A stretch of DNA of 64,000 nucleotides, from positions 2,418,001-2,482,000 of the forward strand of contig NZ_RAPS01000001.1 in NCBI RefSeq assembly GCF_003610255.1. The letters run 5' to 3'. The stretch is from Streptomyces sp. TLI_171. Lineage in GTDB: Bacteria; Actinomycetota; Actinomycetes; Streptomycetales; Streptomycetaceae. Below the pieces are notes generated by a model. It ran no database searches. It was not told the DNA's origin and saw only the letters and a list, made by a program, of their open reading frames with translations. A program made the translations under genes and the position numbers. Positions 8,059 to 17,169 of the stretch are shown in pieces; within the stretch, counting starts at the first letter, position 1; each line of letters begins with the position of its first letter.

Positions 8059-8433
8059 ATGTCAGCCACCATGTCCGTCCGCCGCGCCGTGCGGGTCGCC
8101 CTGGTCTCGGCCGCCGCGGCCGGCGCCCTCGCGCTGCCCGGCGCCGTCGCGTTCGCCGAGGGCAACGCCAGCCCGACGCCCGTGCCCGCGTCCCCGGCCC
8201 CCGCCCGGTCGGCGGCGCCCACCGCGGCGCCCAGCCCGGTGCCGACCGTCGCGCCGACCCGCGCGCCCGGCGCACAGGTCACCGCCGTGCCGAGGGGCGG
8301 CGCGCAGACCGGCGAGGCCGCCACCGGCGGCGACTCGACCGTCACGCTGGTGCTCGGCACCGGGCTGGCGGCCGCCGGCGCTGCCGGGATCGGCCTGCTC
8401 GTCGTCCGCCGTCGTGCCGGTGCCGGGGCGTAG
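8059..8433 (+). CDS. Small exported surface protein, probable sortase substrate
   Basis: A 124-residue protein with a signal peptide (residues 1-34, RRAVRVALVSAAAAGALALPG then AFAEG), a Pro/Ala/Thr-rich stalk, then GAQTGEAATGGD, a hydrophobic helix (TVTLVLGTGLAAAGAAGIGLLVV) and an RRRAGAGA tail. This is the build of a wall-anchored protein, but the sorting box reads GAQTG instead of LPXTG or LAXTG. Its 3' end overlaps the sortase gene by 20 bases, so the two are co-translated. AGGAACCG precedes the ATG. The substrate role is inferred from the architecture and coupling. Confidence 0.8.
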   Translation: MSATMSVRRAVRVALVSAAAAGALALPGAVAFAEGNASPTPVPASPAPARSAAPTAAPSPVPTVAPTRAPGAQVTAVPRGGAQTGEAATGGDSTVTLVLGTGLAAAGAAGIGLLVVRRRAGAGA

Positions 8434-9070
8434 CCGGCAGCGCCGCGGCCGGCGCCCCCGGTGGGCGCCGGCCGCGGCGGCCGCACTGCTGGCCGCCGGC
8501 GGTGTGACCCTGGTGGCCGCGGGAGGCTCCGACCCGGCGCCGGTGCGGATCGCCGCGACCGGCCAGGGCCCGGCCACCGCCCCGGCCGCCACCGCGCCGC
8601 CGCCCACCACCCCGCAGGTCCGGTTCTCCCTGCCGGTACGCCTGGTGATCCCCCGGATCGACGTGGACGCGCCCGTGCAGGGCGTCGGCCTCAACCCGGA
8701 CGGCACCGTGGAGGTCCCGTCGCTGGACCGGCCCGAGCAGGTCGGCTGGTACCGCAACGGGCCCGCGCCCGGGCGGCTCGGACCGGCGGTGCTGCTCGGC
8801 CACTACGACACCCGCAAGGGCCCGGCCGTCTTCCACCGCCTCCCGAGCCTGCGCCCGGGCGACCGGATCGACATCCGCCGCGAGGACGGCAGCACGCTCT
8901 CCTACCAGGTGCGCGAGCTCCGCCAGTTCGCCAAGGACGCTTTCCCCACCGACCTGGTCTACGGCGACACCGCGGGCCCCCAACTCCGGCTGATCACCTG
9001 CGGCGGCACCCTCGCCGGCAACGGCCACTACACCGACAACATCATCGTCTTCGCCGACCCCGCCCCCTGA
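8414..9070 (+). CDS. Class F-type sortase
   Basis: Membrane-anchored transpeptidase of 218 residues when started at the GTG at 8414 (a GTG at 8420 is equally possible). A basic N-terminus and one TM helix (about 15-38) are followed by a Pro-rich linker and a sortase barrel beginning PVRLVIPRIDVDAPV. The catalytic His is in LLGHYDTRKGP and the catalytic Cys in LITCGG. The region after the Cys reads GTLAGNGHYTDNIIVFAD; the position expected for the catalytic Arg is not obviously filled, which is worth a structural check. It overlaps the small surface protein gene and presumably attaches that protein. Confidence 0.9.
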   Translation: MPVPGRSRQRRGRRPRWAPAAAAALLAAGGVTLVAAGGSDPAPVRIAATGQGPATAPAATAPPPTTPQVRFSLPVRLVIPRIDVDAPVQGVGLNPDGTVEVPSLDRPEQVGWYRNGPAPGRLGPAVLLGHYDTRKGPAVFHRLPSLRPGDRIDIRREDGSTLSYQVRELRQFAKDAFPTDLVYGDTAGPQLRLITCGGTLAGNGHYTDNIIVFADPAP

Positions 9071-9128
9071 CCCCGCCACCCCGGGGCCGGCGGACGAACG
9101 ACAGACCCCGGCCGCCGCCCCCACCTCT

Positions 9129-9182
9129 CCCTGCCCCTGCCCCTGCCCCTGCCCCTGCCCCTGCCCCTGCCCCTGCCCCTGC
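9129..9182. repeat. Hexanucleotide tandem repeat (CCCTGC)x9
   Basis: Nine uninterrupted copies of CCCTGC between the sortase stop and the lipoprotein start at 9341. Being a multiple of six, copy changes would not alter a reading frame. It lies in the promoter-proximal region of the following three-gene operon. Confidence 0.95.
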
Positions 9183-9340
9183 CCGATCAACTCCCCGCCC
9201 CGAAGCTCCGTCACCCCCCGGCCCTGCTCCACCTCTCCCCTCGCCCCGGTGCTCGGTGCCCCCCCGGGGGCGGCGGGCGGGTGGGTGGGGTGGTGCAGAC
9301 TGGCTGGTCTTCCGACCGTTCTCGAAAGGCGCTGTTCGAC

Positions 9341-10147
9341 GTGAGGACCTGGCCGCTCCGCGCCGCCCTGCTCTGTCTGCTGGCCGTTGTCGCGGCCAGC
9401 GGCTGCCAGGCGTCCGGCGGCCTGGACGACGCCGGGGCGACCCGGTCGATCCAGGCGCATCCGAGTCCGCAGCCGCTGTGGGCGGCGGCCGAGAGTTCGG
9501 TGCCGGCCGAGCCACAGGCGGTGGCGGACCAGCAGGCGCCCGTCCCGCTGCCGGGACTGTCGGTCGGTGCGCTGACCGAGGTCGACGCCCGGACGGTGCT
9601 CGCCAAGGATCCGGGGCTCGGTGCGGGCGAGCGGGCGGCGGTGGACGGCGGGTGCACCGGCTGCCTGGTGCAGCCCGCGCAGTACCGCGACCTGAACGGC
9701 GACGGCCGGCCCGAACTGCTGACCGCGGTGGTGACGGGCGCGGGCTCCGGCGCGGGGCGCGCCGTGCTGCACGTGTACGCGCTGCACGGCCGCGAGGTGC
9801 TGCCGGTGCTGTCGCTGGCGGCGCTGCCGGGCTTCACCGCCGAGACGGTCGGCGCTGACCTGGTCGTCCACGAGCCCACCGGGCCGCTCGCCGAGACCAG
9901 CAGCACCTACCGCTGGAACGCCGTCCGGATGGCCTTCGTCGACCGGCGGATCAAGGCGACCGGCCCGGCCGCGAACGCCCCGGGCTGCCTGCCGGACGCC
10001 TCCCCGGCGCCGTCCGCGGTGCCTTCGCCGCGCGCCGAGCCGACGGTCGCCCCGACGCCGCCCGCCCCTGGCCGCACCGCCGCCCCGGCGGGCGGCGCGC
10101 CGTCCGCGGTGCCGGACGCCCGCCGGCCCTCCCCGACGAGGTACTGA
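9341..10147 (+). CDS. CseA-like lipoprotein, first gene of a two-component operon
   Basis: A 268-residue lipoprotein. The signal peptide VRTWPLRAALLCLLAVVA leads to the lipobox ASGC (Cys22). A domain with an acidic DLNGDGRPE loop of VCBS/EF type lies near residues 110-120, followed by beta-rich sequence ending YRWNAVRMAF and a Pro/Ala-rich tail. This layout resembles CseA, the accessory lipoprotein that restrains SigE induction in Streptomyces. The stop overlaps the response regulator ATG by one base. The GTG at 9341 was chosen because it places the signal peptide at the N-terminus; its ribosome site is weak. Confidence 0.75.
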   Translation: MRTWPLRAALLCLLAVVAASGCQASGGLDDAGATRSIQAHPSPQPLWAAAESSVPAEPQAVADQQAPVPLPGLSVGALTEVDARTVLAKDPGLGAGERAAVDGGCTGCLVQPAQYRDLNGDGRPELLTAVVTGAGSGAGRAVLHVYALHGREVLPVLSLAALPGFTAETVGADLVVHEPTGPLAETSSTYRWNAVRMAFVDRRIKATGPAANAPGCLPDASPAPSAVPSPRAEPTVAPTPPAPGRTAAPAGGAPSAVPDARRPSPTRY

Positions 10148-10863
10148 TGACCACTCCCGTGCCCGGCGCCCCGCGCATCCTGCTGGTCGAGGACGACGAG
10201 GTGATCCGCGAGGCCACCCAACTCGCCCTGGAGCGCTACGGTTTCCCGGTCGAGACGGCGGCGGACGGCCTGGAGGGCCTGGAGCGCTTCCGCGCCGCGC
10301 CGCCGGACCTGCTGCTGCTCGACGTGATGCTGCCGCTGCTCGACGGCGTCGGCCTGTGCCGGCGGATCCGCGAGGAGAGCCAGCTGCCGATCCTGATGAT
10401 GTCGGCCCGCACCGAGCCGATCGACGTGATCTCCGGCCTGGAGGCCGGTGCCGACGACTACGTGGTGAAGCCCTTCGAGACCGCGGTGCTGGTCGCCCGG
10501 ATCCGTACCGTGCTGCGGCGCACCGGCATCGCTCCGGCCGCGCCCGCCGCCCCGGCCGCCGGCCCCGGCCACGCGGTGCGGGTGATCGACGACCTGGAGG
10601 TGGACACCGGGGCGCTGGAGGTCCGGGTGGCCGGGCGGCCGGTGCCGCTCACCCCGACGGAGTTGCGGCTGCTGCTCGAATTCACCGCCTCTCCGGGTGT
10701 GCTGATGGAGCGTCAGACACTGCTGGAGCGGGTGTGGGACTACTCGTGGGGCGCGGACAGCCGGGTGGTGGACGTGCATGTCCAGCGGCTCCGGGCGAAG
10801 ATCGGCGCCGCCCGGATCGAGACCGTCCGGGGCTTCGGCTACCGGCTGCGGCGGACGGCATGA
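10147..10863 (+). CDS. OmpR/CseB-like response regulator
   Basis: A 238-residue regulator. The receiver domain (10-122) has the acidic pair Glu15-Asp16-Asp17, phosphoacceptor Asp59 in LLLLDVMLP and Lys108 in VVKPFE. An Ala/Pro linker (about 128-145) precedes a winged-helix DNA-binding domain (TPTELRLLLEF, VVDVHVQRLRAKIG, VRGFGYRL). It is translationally coupled to the lipoprotein upstream and the kinase downstream. By analogy with CseB it would activate an envelope-stress regulon, but no sigma factor gene lies next to it, so the target is open. Confidence 0.93.
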   Translation: MTTPVPGAPRILLVEDDEVIREATQLALERYGFPVETAADGLEGLERFRAAPPDLLLLDVMLPLLDGVGLCRRIREESQLPILMMSARTEPIDVISGLEAGADDYVVKPFETAVLVARIRTVLRRTGIAPAAPAAPAAGPGHAVRVIDDLEVDTGALEVRVAGRPVPLTPTELRLLLEFTASPGVLMERQTLLERVWDYSWGADSRVVDVHVQRLRAKIGAARIETVRGFGYRLRRTA

Positions 10864-12071
10864 CGCTCCGCCGGCAGATCGCCGCGGTGATCGCGCTGGT
10901 GTCCTGCCTGGTCGCACTGGCCGTCGGGATCCTGGTCCACCAGGCGTCGGTGCGCCAGCACACCGACCAGGCCCGCAAGTCCGCGATGGCCGCGCTGGAC
11001 GCGGTGCTCACCGGGTACGACGCCACCGGCGAGCTGGTGGCGGGCTGGCACGCGGCCTCCGACGACCCGGCGCTGCCCGGGGAGCTGCGCCGGCTGGCCG
11101 AGCGCGGCCGGCAGGGCTCGATGCTCGGCCCGGGCCCGCGCGGCACCGCGATGTGGGCGGCCGCGGGGACGGACGGGCGGGTGCTGTCGGTGCGGATGGA
11201 CTACGCCGAGGACGCGCGGGCGATCGCCGATCTGGACCGCGCGGTGGCGGTCGGCGCCGCACTGTCGGTGGCCGTCACCGTGCTGGCCGGGGTGCTGGCC
11301 GCCGACCGGATCAGCAGCCGGCTGCGGACTGCCGCCCGGACCGCCCGCACCATCGCCGGCGGCGACCTGGACGCCCGGATCGGGCCGCTCGGCCGGGCCC
11401 GCGACGAGGTGGCCGAACTGGCCGCCGCGGTCGACTCGATGTCCGCCGCGCTGCGCAGCAAACTGGCGGGCGAGCAGCGCTTCACCGCGGACGTGGCGCA
11501 CGAGCTGCGCACCCCGCTGACCGGCCTGCTGACCGCGTCCGAGCTGCTGCCGCCGGGGCGGCCGACCGAGCTGGTGCGCAACCGGGTGCGCGCGCTGCGG
11601 GACCTGACGGAGGATCTGCTGGAGGTGTCGCGGCTGGACGCCGGGGCGGAGACCCCGGAGCTGGCCGAGCTGCCGCTCGGTCCGCTGCTGACCCGGATCG
11701 TGGGCGCCGCGGGCCCCGGGGTGGAGCTGCGGGTCGACTCGGCGGGGGTGGTCACCACCGACCCGCGCCGGCTCGACCGGGTGGTGGCGAACCTGGTCGC
11801 CAACGCCCAGCGGCACGGCCGGCCGCCGTTCCTGATCGCGGCCGAGGGCACCACCGTGACGGTGCGGGACCACGGCCCCGGCTATCCCGAGGAGGTGCTG
11901 CGCGAGGGCCCGCAGCGCTTCCGCACCGGTGCCCGCGAGCGCGGCGGCGGGCACGGCCTGGGCCTGACCATCGCGCAGGGCCACGCCGGGGCGATCGGCG
12001 TCGAGCTGCGGCTGGCCAACCATCCCGGGGGTGGCGCGCTCGCCGAACTCCGGCTGCCCGGGCCGGCCTGA
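10860..12071 (+). CDS. CseC-like sensor histidine kinase
   Basis: A 403-residue membrane kinase. TM1 (about 7-26) and TM2 (about 131-150) bracket an extracytoplasmic sensor of about 100 residues. A HAMP domain (RTARTIAGGDLDARI) follows, then the H-box with His214 in DVAHELRTPLTG, the N-box VANLVANAQRHG and the G-boxes VRDHGPGYP and GHGLGLTIAQGHA. The ATG overlaps the response regulator stop (ATGA). The sensor is short, as in CseC. Together with the preceding lipoprotein and regulator it forms a complete cell-envelope sensing operon, but without sigE. Confidence 0.93.
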   Translation: MTLRRQIAAVIALVSCLVALAVGILVHQASVRQHTDQARKSAMAALDAVLTGYDATGELVAGWHAASDDPALPGELRRLAERGRQGSMLGPGPRGTAMWAAAGTDGRVLSVRMDYAEDARAIADLDRAVAVGAALSVAVTVLAGVLAADRISSRLRTAARTARTIAGGDLDARIGPLGRARDEVAELAAAVDSMSAALRSKLAGEQRFTADVAHELRTPLTGLLTASELLPPGRPTELVRNRVRALRDLTEDLLEVSRLDAGAETPELAELPLGPLLTRIVGAAGPGVELRVDSAGVVTTDPRRLDRVVANLVANAQRHGRPPFLIAAEGTTVTVRDHGPGYPEEVLREGPQRFRTGARERGGGHGLGLTIAQGHAGAIGVELRLANHPGGGALAELRLPGPA

Positions 12072-12100
12072 GGGCCGGGCCCGGGGCCGGAGGGGCGCGG

Positions 12101-12919
12101 CTACGGCCGGGGCAGTACGCAGCCGGCCCGGGTCAGGTCGAGCACGTTGCCCGGGGCGAAGCAGTTCGGGATGGTGTAGGTCTCCTGGGCGTAGCCGATG
12201 CCGGGGTGGATGGTCACGGCGCCGTTCTGGTCGACCTCGCAGGGGTTGTTCAGGGTGCAGGTCTGGCCGTCCTCGTTGGTGGTGTTGTTCACCGCGACGA
12301 CCTGGCCGCTGGCGACGTCGACCACCGGGGAGCCGGAGGTCCCGCCGATGATGTCGCAGCCGGAGGTGTAGCGGACCGAGTCCTTGAAGGTCCAGCTGCT
12401 CTCCTTGAGCCGGTAGGCGAAGCCGTCCACGTTGCAGGAGTAGATCTTCTTCCAGTAGCCGGAGACCACCTTGATCGAGCTGCCGGCCGCCGGGTGGGTG
12501 GTGGACATGGTCAGCGGGGATATCCCGTAACGGCTCTTGATGGTGGCGTAGCTGCTGCTCAGCCGGTAGAGGGTGACGTCGGTGTCGGTCATCGTCGAGT
12601 ACAGGACCCGGCTGGCGCGCACCGTGCCGAGGCTGCTCCCGGAGGAGCTGAGCAGGGTGAAGCTCCGGTTGGACGACTGGTTGGTGATCACCTGGCCGGC
12701 GGCGGGCATGCCGGTCTCCAGGCAGTGGCCGTTGGTGAGGATCAGGCCGGGGTCGGCGTCGGCCGAGTTCGGCATCCGGACCAGTGAGCCGGAGCAGTTG
12801 GAGAGGGCGACCGTCCCGGCGAAGTTCACGGTGACGGCGGCGGCGGGGGTGGCGTTGACCAGGGCGGTGGCCCCGGCCACGAGCAGGGCGCAGAGCGCCC
12901 CGGTGAGCGGCTTCTTCAT
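12101..12919 (-). CDS. Secreted trypsin-like serine protease
   Basis: A 272-residue exported protein. The signal peptide covers residues 1-28 (KKPLTGALCALLVAGATAL, cleavage near ATPAAA). The catalytic triad is visible as His65 in TNGHC, Asp114 in TDTDVTLYRL and Ser197 in GGTSGSPV, the chymotrypsin-fold order. Several Cys pairs suggest an extracellular enzyme. The ATG at 12919 was chosen because GAGAGG lies 7 bases before it. It is convergent with the histidine kinase and has its own promoter region. It could be a hydrolase of the exoproteome; the substrate is unknown. Confidence 0.9.
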   Translation of the reverse strand: MKKPLTGALCALLVAGATALVNATPAAAVTVNFAGTVALSNCSGSLVRMPNSADADPGLILTNGHCLETGMPAAGQVITNQSSNRSFTLLSSSGSSLGTVRASRVLYSTMTDTDVTLYRLSSSYATIKSRYGISPLTMSTTHPAAGSSIKVVSGYWKKIYSCNVDGFAYRLKESSWTFKDSVRYTSGCDIIGGTSGSPVVDVASGQVVAVNNTTNEDGQTCTLNNPCEVDQNGAVTIHPGIGYAQETYTIPNCFAPGNVLDLTRAGCVLPRP

Positions 12920-13018
12920 GAGGGTGCCTCTCAGGGGGTGTGGGGGTCCCACAGGGGTTTCCCTAAGTTGGCGCGCCCATGACACTATGTCAAGAGCCCC
13001 CACCGGCCCGATGGGCCG

Positions 13019-13675
13019 TCAACTCGCCTTCCAGTGACGGCTTCCCAGGTTGATCAGCCGCAACTGGGTGCGCACCGTGTCCGCCAGCACCGCCCGCTCG
13101 GCAGGCTCCGCCTCCACCATCGCCAGCGCGGTGGAGACCATCCGGTCCACGTACAGCTGGGCCAGCATCCCGCGATCCGCCGGCGGCCAGTCCGCGGTGT
13201 CCGGCTGGACGGCCAGCAGGCCGGCCAACTCCTCGGCGAAGCGGTGTAGTTCGGCCGCCACCGCGTCCCGTACCGGCTTCACGCCGCCGTGCCGCTCGCG
13301 GGCCAGGAAGCGGATGTGCGCGGTGTGCGCGGCCACGTGCGCGGCGATCACCTCGACCGAGCGGTCGATCAGCTGCTCCGGCTCGCCCGCACCCGCGAAC
13401 ACCGCGCGGATCATCTCGTGCAGGCTGGCCAGCGACTCCTGCACCAGCACCACGCCGAGTTCGGCCAGGTCCGCGAAGTGGCGGTAGAAGCCGGCCGGGG
13501 AGAGCCCCGCGGCGCGGGTGACCTCGCGCACCCCCAGGCCGCTCAGGTTCTGCTGCTCCAGCAGGCCGAGCGCGGCGTCCAGCAGGGCCCGGCGGCTGGC
13601 CTGCTTCTGAGCCTGACGGACACCGGGGGCAGCGGCGGGGGCGGTGCGCGCAGTGGGGGTCGCGGGGGTCGTCAC
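13019..13675 (-). CDS. FabR/DesT-like TetR family regulator
   Basis: A 218-residue TetR protein that resembles FabR, the unsaturated fatty acid regulator, over most of its length: RRALLDAALGLLE, then the HTH VREVTRAAGLSPAGFYRHF, and then the diagnostic LAELGVVLVQES and FLARERHGG segments. FabR/DesT bind acyl-CoA or acyl-ACP and sense membrane lipid saturation. Immediately upstream are two 18-bp palindromes of the DesT/FabR type, so autoregulation and control of the divergent small membrane genes are likely. A role in lipid sensing is inferred from family similarity and the operator match. Confidence 0.85.
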   Translation of the reverse strand: MTTPATPTARTAPAAAPGVRQAQKQASRRALLDAALGLLEQQNLSGLGVREVTRAAGLSPAGFYRHFADLAELGVVLVQESLASLHEMIRAVFAGAGEPEQLIDRSVEVIAAHVAAHTAHIRFLARERHGGVKPVRDAVAAELHRFAEELAGLLAVQPDTADWPPADRGMLAQLYVDRMVSTALAMVEAEPAERAVLADTVRTQLRLINLGSRHWKAS

Positions 13676-13682
13676 GGGGTTC

Positions 13683-13700
13683 AGTAAACAACTGTTTGCC
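13683..13700. promoter_or_regulatory. FabR/DesT-type operator A
   Basis: AGTAAACAACTGTTTGCC: core AAACA-N2-TGTTT with outer G/C. It lies 8 bases upstream of the TetR start and shares the pattern AG[TC][AG]AACA-N2-TGTT[TA]GCC with the site at 13739-13756. Confidence 0.7.
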
Positions 13701-13738
13701 GAATTTGGCGAGTCTCGCTACAGTACTGACAGGAATTC

Positions 13739-13756
13739 AGCGAACACTTGTTAGCC
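13739..13756. promoter_or_regulatory. FabR/DesT-type operator B
   Basis: AGCGAACACTTGTTAGCC: core AACA-N2-TGTT. It closely resembles the recalled DesT site AGTGAACGCTTGTTGACT. It lies 20 bases before the small membrane protein gene at 13777. Confidence 0.7.
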
Positions 13757-13776
13757 GAAAACCGGAAGGTGTCCTC

Positions 13777-13920
13777 ATGCTGCTCTTCGCCCTGCTCTCC
13801 CTCGGCCTGCTCGCCGGGGCCGCCGCCCATCTGCCCGCGCCGCTGCTGCTGGTCGCCGCGACCGTCGTCGCCGGCTGGCTGCTGGCCTTCGGCGCCCGCG
13901 AGCGCCTCGGCCGCCGCTGA
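13777..13920 (+). CDS. 47-residue membrane peptide
   Basis: Two hydrophobic stretches (LLFALLSLGLLAGAAAHL and PLLLVAATVVAGWLLAFGA) fill nearly the whole protein, ending in a basic RERLGRR tail: a two-helix hairpin in the membrane. GGAAGG precedes the ATG by 7 bases, and GC3 is high. It is the first gene downstream of a FabR-type operator and is followed 16 bases later by a DUF4190-like gene. No homologue is recognised by name. The gene is believed real because of its ribosome site and position. Confidence 0.7.
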   Translation: MLLFALLSLGLLAGAAAHLPAPLLLVAATVVAGWLLAFGARERLGRR

Positions 13921-13936
13921 CCACGGAGCCACCGCC

Positions 13937-14191
13937 ATGACCACCACTCGCCGGACCACCGCCGACGCCGACCAACTGGCCGTCGCCTCCTTCGTCCTGG
14001 GCCTGCTCGGGCTCCTGCTCTTCAACCTGGTCCTCGGCCCGCTCGCCCTCACCCTCGCGGCCGTCGCCCTGTACCGCCGCACCGCCCGCCCGGCCCGGGC
14101 CCTGCTCGGCCTGGCCCTCGGCATCGCCGACCTCGCCGTGCTGGCCACCACGCTGGCCGCCGGCCACGGCACCCTCTGGCACCTGGGCTAG
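13937..14191 (+). CDS. DUF4190-like small membrane protein
   Basis: An 84-residue protein. A polar N-terminus is followed by ADQLAVASFVLGLLGLLLFN and a second helix (LGPLALTLAAVAL), the basic loop YRRTARPAR and a third helix (ALLGLALGIADLAVLATTLA). The repeated VLGLLGL and ALGIADL pattern with an RR/R loop is typical of DUF4190 proteins. CGGAGCC lies before the ATG. It is the second gene of a short operon behind a FabR-type operator, so it could act in membrane lipid homeostasis; this is inference. Confidence 0.78.
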   Translation: MTTTRRTTADADQLAVASFVLGLLGLLLFNLVLGPLALTLAAVALYRRTARPARALLGLALGIADLAVLATTLAAGHGTLWHLG

Positions 14192-14196
14192 GCCCC

Positions 14197-14376
14197 CTCC
14201 TTCGGATCTTGCCGGGCGCGCGTCTCCCCCAGCCCCAGGGGGCTGGGAGGTGCCCCCATTTCGCGCCCGGCTGGGAGTGCTGGCGAAACGCCCTCGTACT
14301 GGGTGTACTTGGGTGTTTTGCCGGTGCTTCCAGCCGGGGTGATCCGGCGGCGCGCGCCCGGCAAGATCCGAAGGAG
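14197..14376. repeat. MITE-like element with perfect 26-bp terminal inverted repeats
   Basis: Arms 14197-14222 (begins CTCCTTCGGATCTTGCC) and 14351-14376 are exact reverse complements; one mismatch further out, pairing continues to 14191 and 14382. Inside is a second imperfect inverted repeat (14268-14289 with 14315-14336, 17 of 22 matching) and a short CCAGCCCC-AG-GGGGCTGG hairpin near 14228-14245. There is no coding capacity. It lies between the DUF4190-like gene and gcl, which converge on it. The inner sequences resemble repeats I recall from other Streptomyces intergenic regions. It may be a non-autonomous mobile element or a structured terminator/RNA. Confidence 0.75.
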
Positions 14377-14452
14377 AGGGCCCAGTCCCTCGACGGCCGT
14401 GGGCCCCGGGGGACTCGCCCCGGGGCCCGCGTGCGTACCGTCCGACCCGCCG

Positions 14453-16234
<1,782 letters not shown>

Positions 16235-16254
16235 CGGCTACTCCTGCCGTCGCT

Positions 16255-16271
16255 CTTCCACGATGCGGAAG
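16255..16271. promoter_or_regulatory. Inverted repeat upstream of gcl
   Basis: CTTCC-ACGATGC-GGAAG, followed by TTTTGGAATGCGAAAGC. TTCC-N7-GGAA spacing suits IclR-family (AllR-type) repressors, which control gcl in several bacteria. The regulator gene is not in the window. Confidence 0.45.
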
Positions 16272-16508
16272 AATAGTTTTGGAATGCGAAAGCAAGCTAA
16301 GACGGGGCGCCGACGGCCGTCAAGGTAGGTTTCAACAAAACGTTGCAGCGGAGAGGGTGGGCCTCGACCCCGGCGGCGGGCGACGTGTCGGTTTTTCACC
16401 ATCAGCTGTCGCCGCGGCACCTCGTCGACCGGCCACGTCCCGCCGTACGGTCGGGCTGTCGACGGAAAACGCCAACCGGCGGACCGACCAGAAGGAGACA
16501 CACCCACG

Positions 16509-17159
16509 ATGAGCACCATCACCCTGTACGGCGCCACCGGCGCCATCGGCTCCCGCGTCCTGGCCGAGGCGCTGCGCCGCGGCCACACCGTCACCGCGGT
16601 GGTCCGCGACCCCGCGAAGCTGACGGTCGTTCACCCGGCGCTGACCGTGGCGGTCGGCGACGTGCTGGACCCGGCCTCGGTGTCCGAGCACGCGAAGGGC
16701 GCGGACGTGGTGGTCAGCGCCGTCGGCGGCGGCGACGGGCCGGGCCACCAGGCGCTGATCGAGCCGTCCTTCGAGGCGCTGGTGGCGGGGCTGCGCACGC
16801 TGGGTGCGGAGGCCCCCCGGCTGGTCACGGTGGGCGGCGCGGGCTCGCTGCGCACCCCCGACGGCAAGCAGGTGTGGGACGCCGAGGGCCTGCCGGAGTT
16901 CCTGCTGCAGATCATGCACGCGCACGGCGACGCGCTGGACTTCCTGCGCACCGTCACCGACCTGTCCTGGACCAACCTGTCCCCGGCCGGCACCATCGCC
17001 CCCGGCGAGCGCACCGCGGTCTACCGCACCGCCCTGGACGAGCTGCTGATCGGCGCGGACGGCGAGAGCCGGATCTCCACCGAGGACTACGCGGTGGCGC
17101 TGCTGGACGAGATCGAGCAGCCCAAGCACGTCGGCGAGCGCTTCACCGTCGCGTACTGA
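16509..17159 (+). CDS. NAD(P)H-binding Rossmann protein (NmrA/SDR-a like)
   Basis: A 216-residue atypical SDR starting with the nucleotide motif LYGATGAIGSRV (residues 5-16), followed by AVVRDPAKL and GADVVVSAVGGGDG. The family comprises NAD(P)-sensing or reductase proteins such as NmrA and BVR-like enzymes. No YxxxK catalytic pair is evident in the usual place, so a sensor or redox-chaperone role is possible. AGAAGGAG lies upstream of the ATG. It is divergent from gcl across 274 bp and converges on the permease gene. Confidence 0.85.
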   Translation: MSTITLYGATGAIGSRVLAEALRRGHTVTAVVRDPAKLTVVHPALTVAVGDVLDPASVSEHAKGADVVVSAVGGGDGPGHQALIEPSFEALVAGLRTLGAEAPRLVTVGGAGSLRTPDGKQVWDAEGLPEFLLQIMHAHGDALDFLRTVTDLSWTNLSPAGTIAPGERTAVYRTALDELLIGADGESRISTEDYAVALLDEIEQPKHVGERFTVAY

Positions 17160-17169
17160 CGCCGCCGGA

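Noticed and set aside
9129..9182. CCCTGC repeats as a CRISPR array or coding repeat
   Set aside because: There are no spacers, the unit is six bases, and no gene reads through it with a proper start.
13696..13776. N-terminal extension of the 47-residue peptide through the operator region
   Set aside because: It would place both operator sequences inside the coding region and ignore the GGAAGG site before the ATG at 13777.
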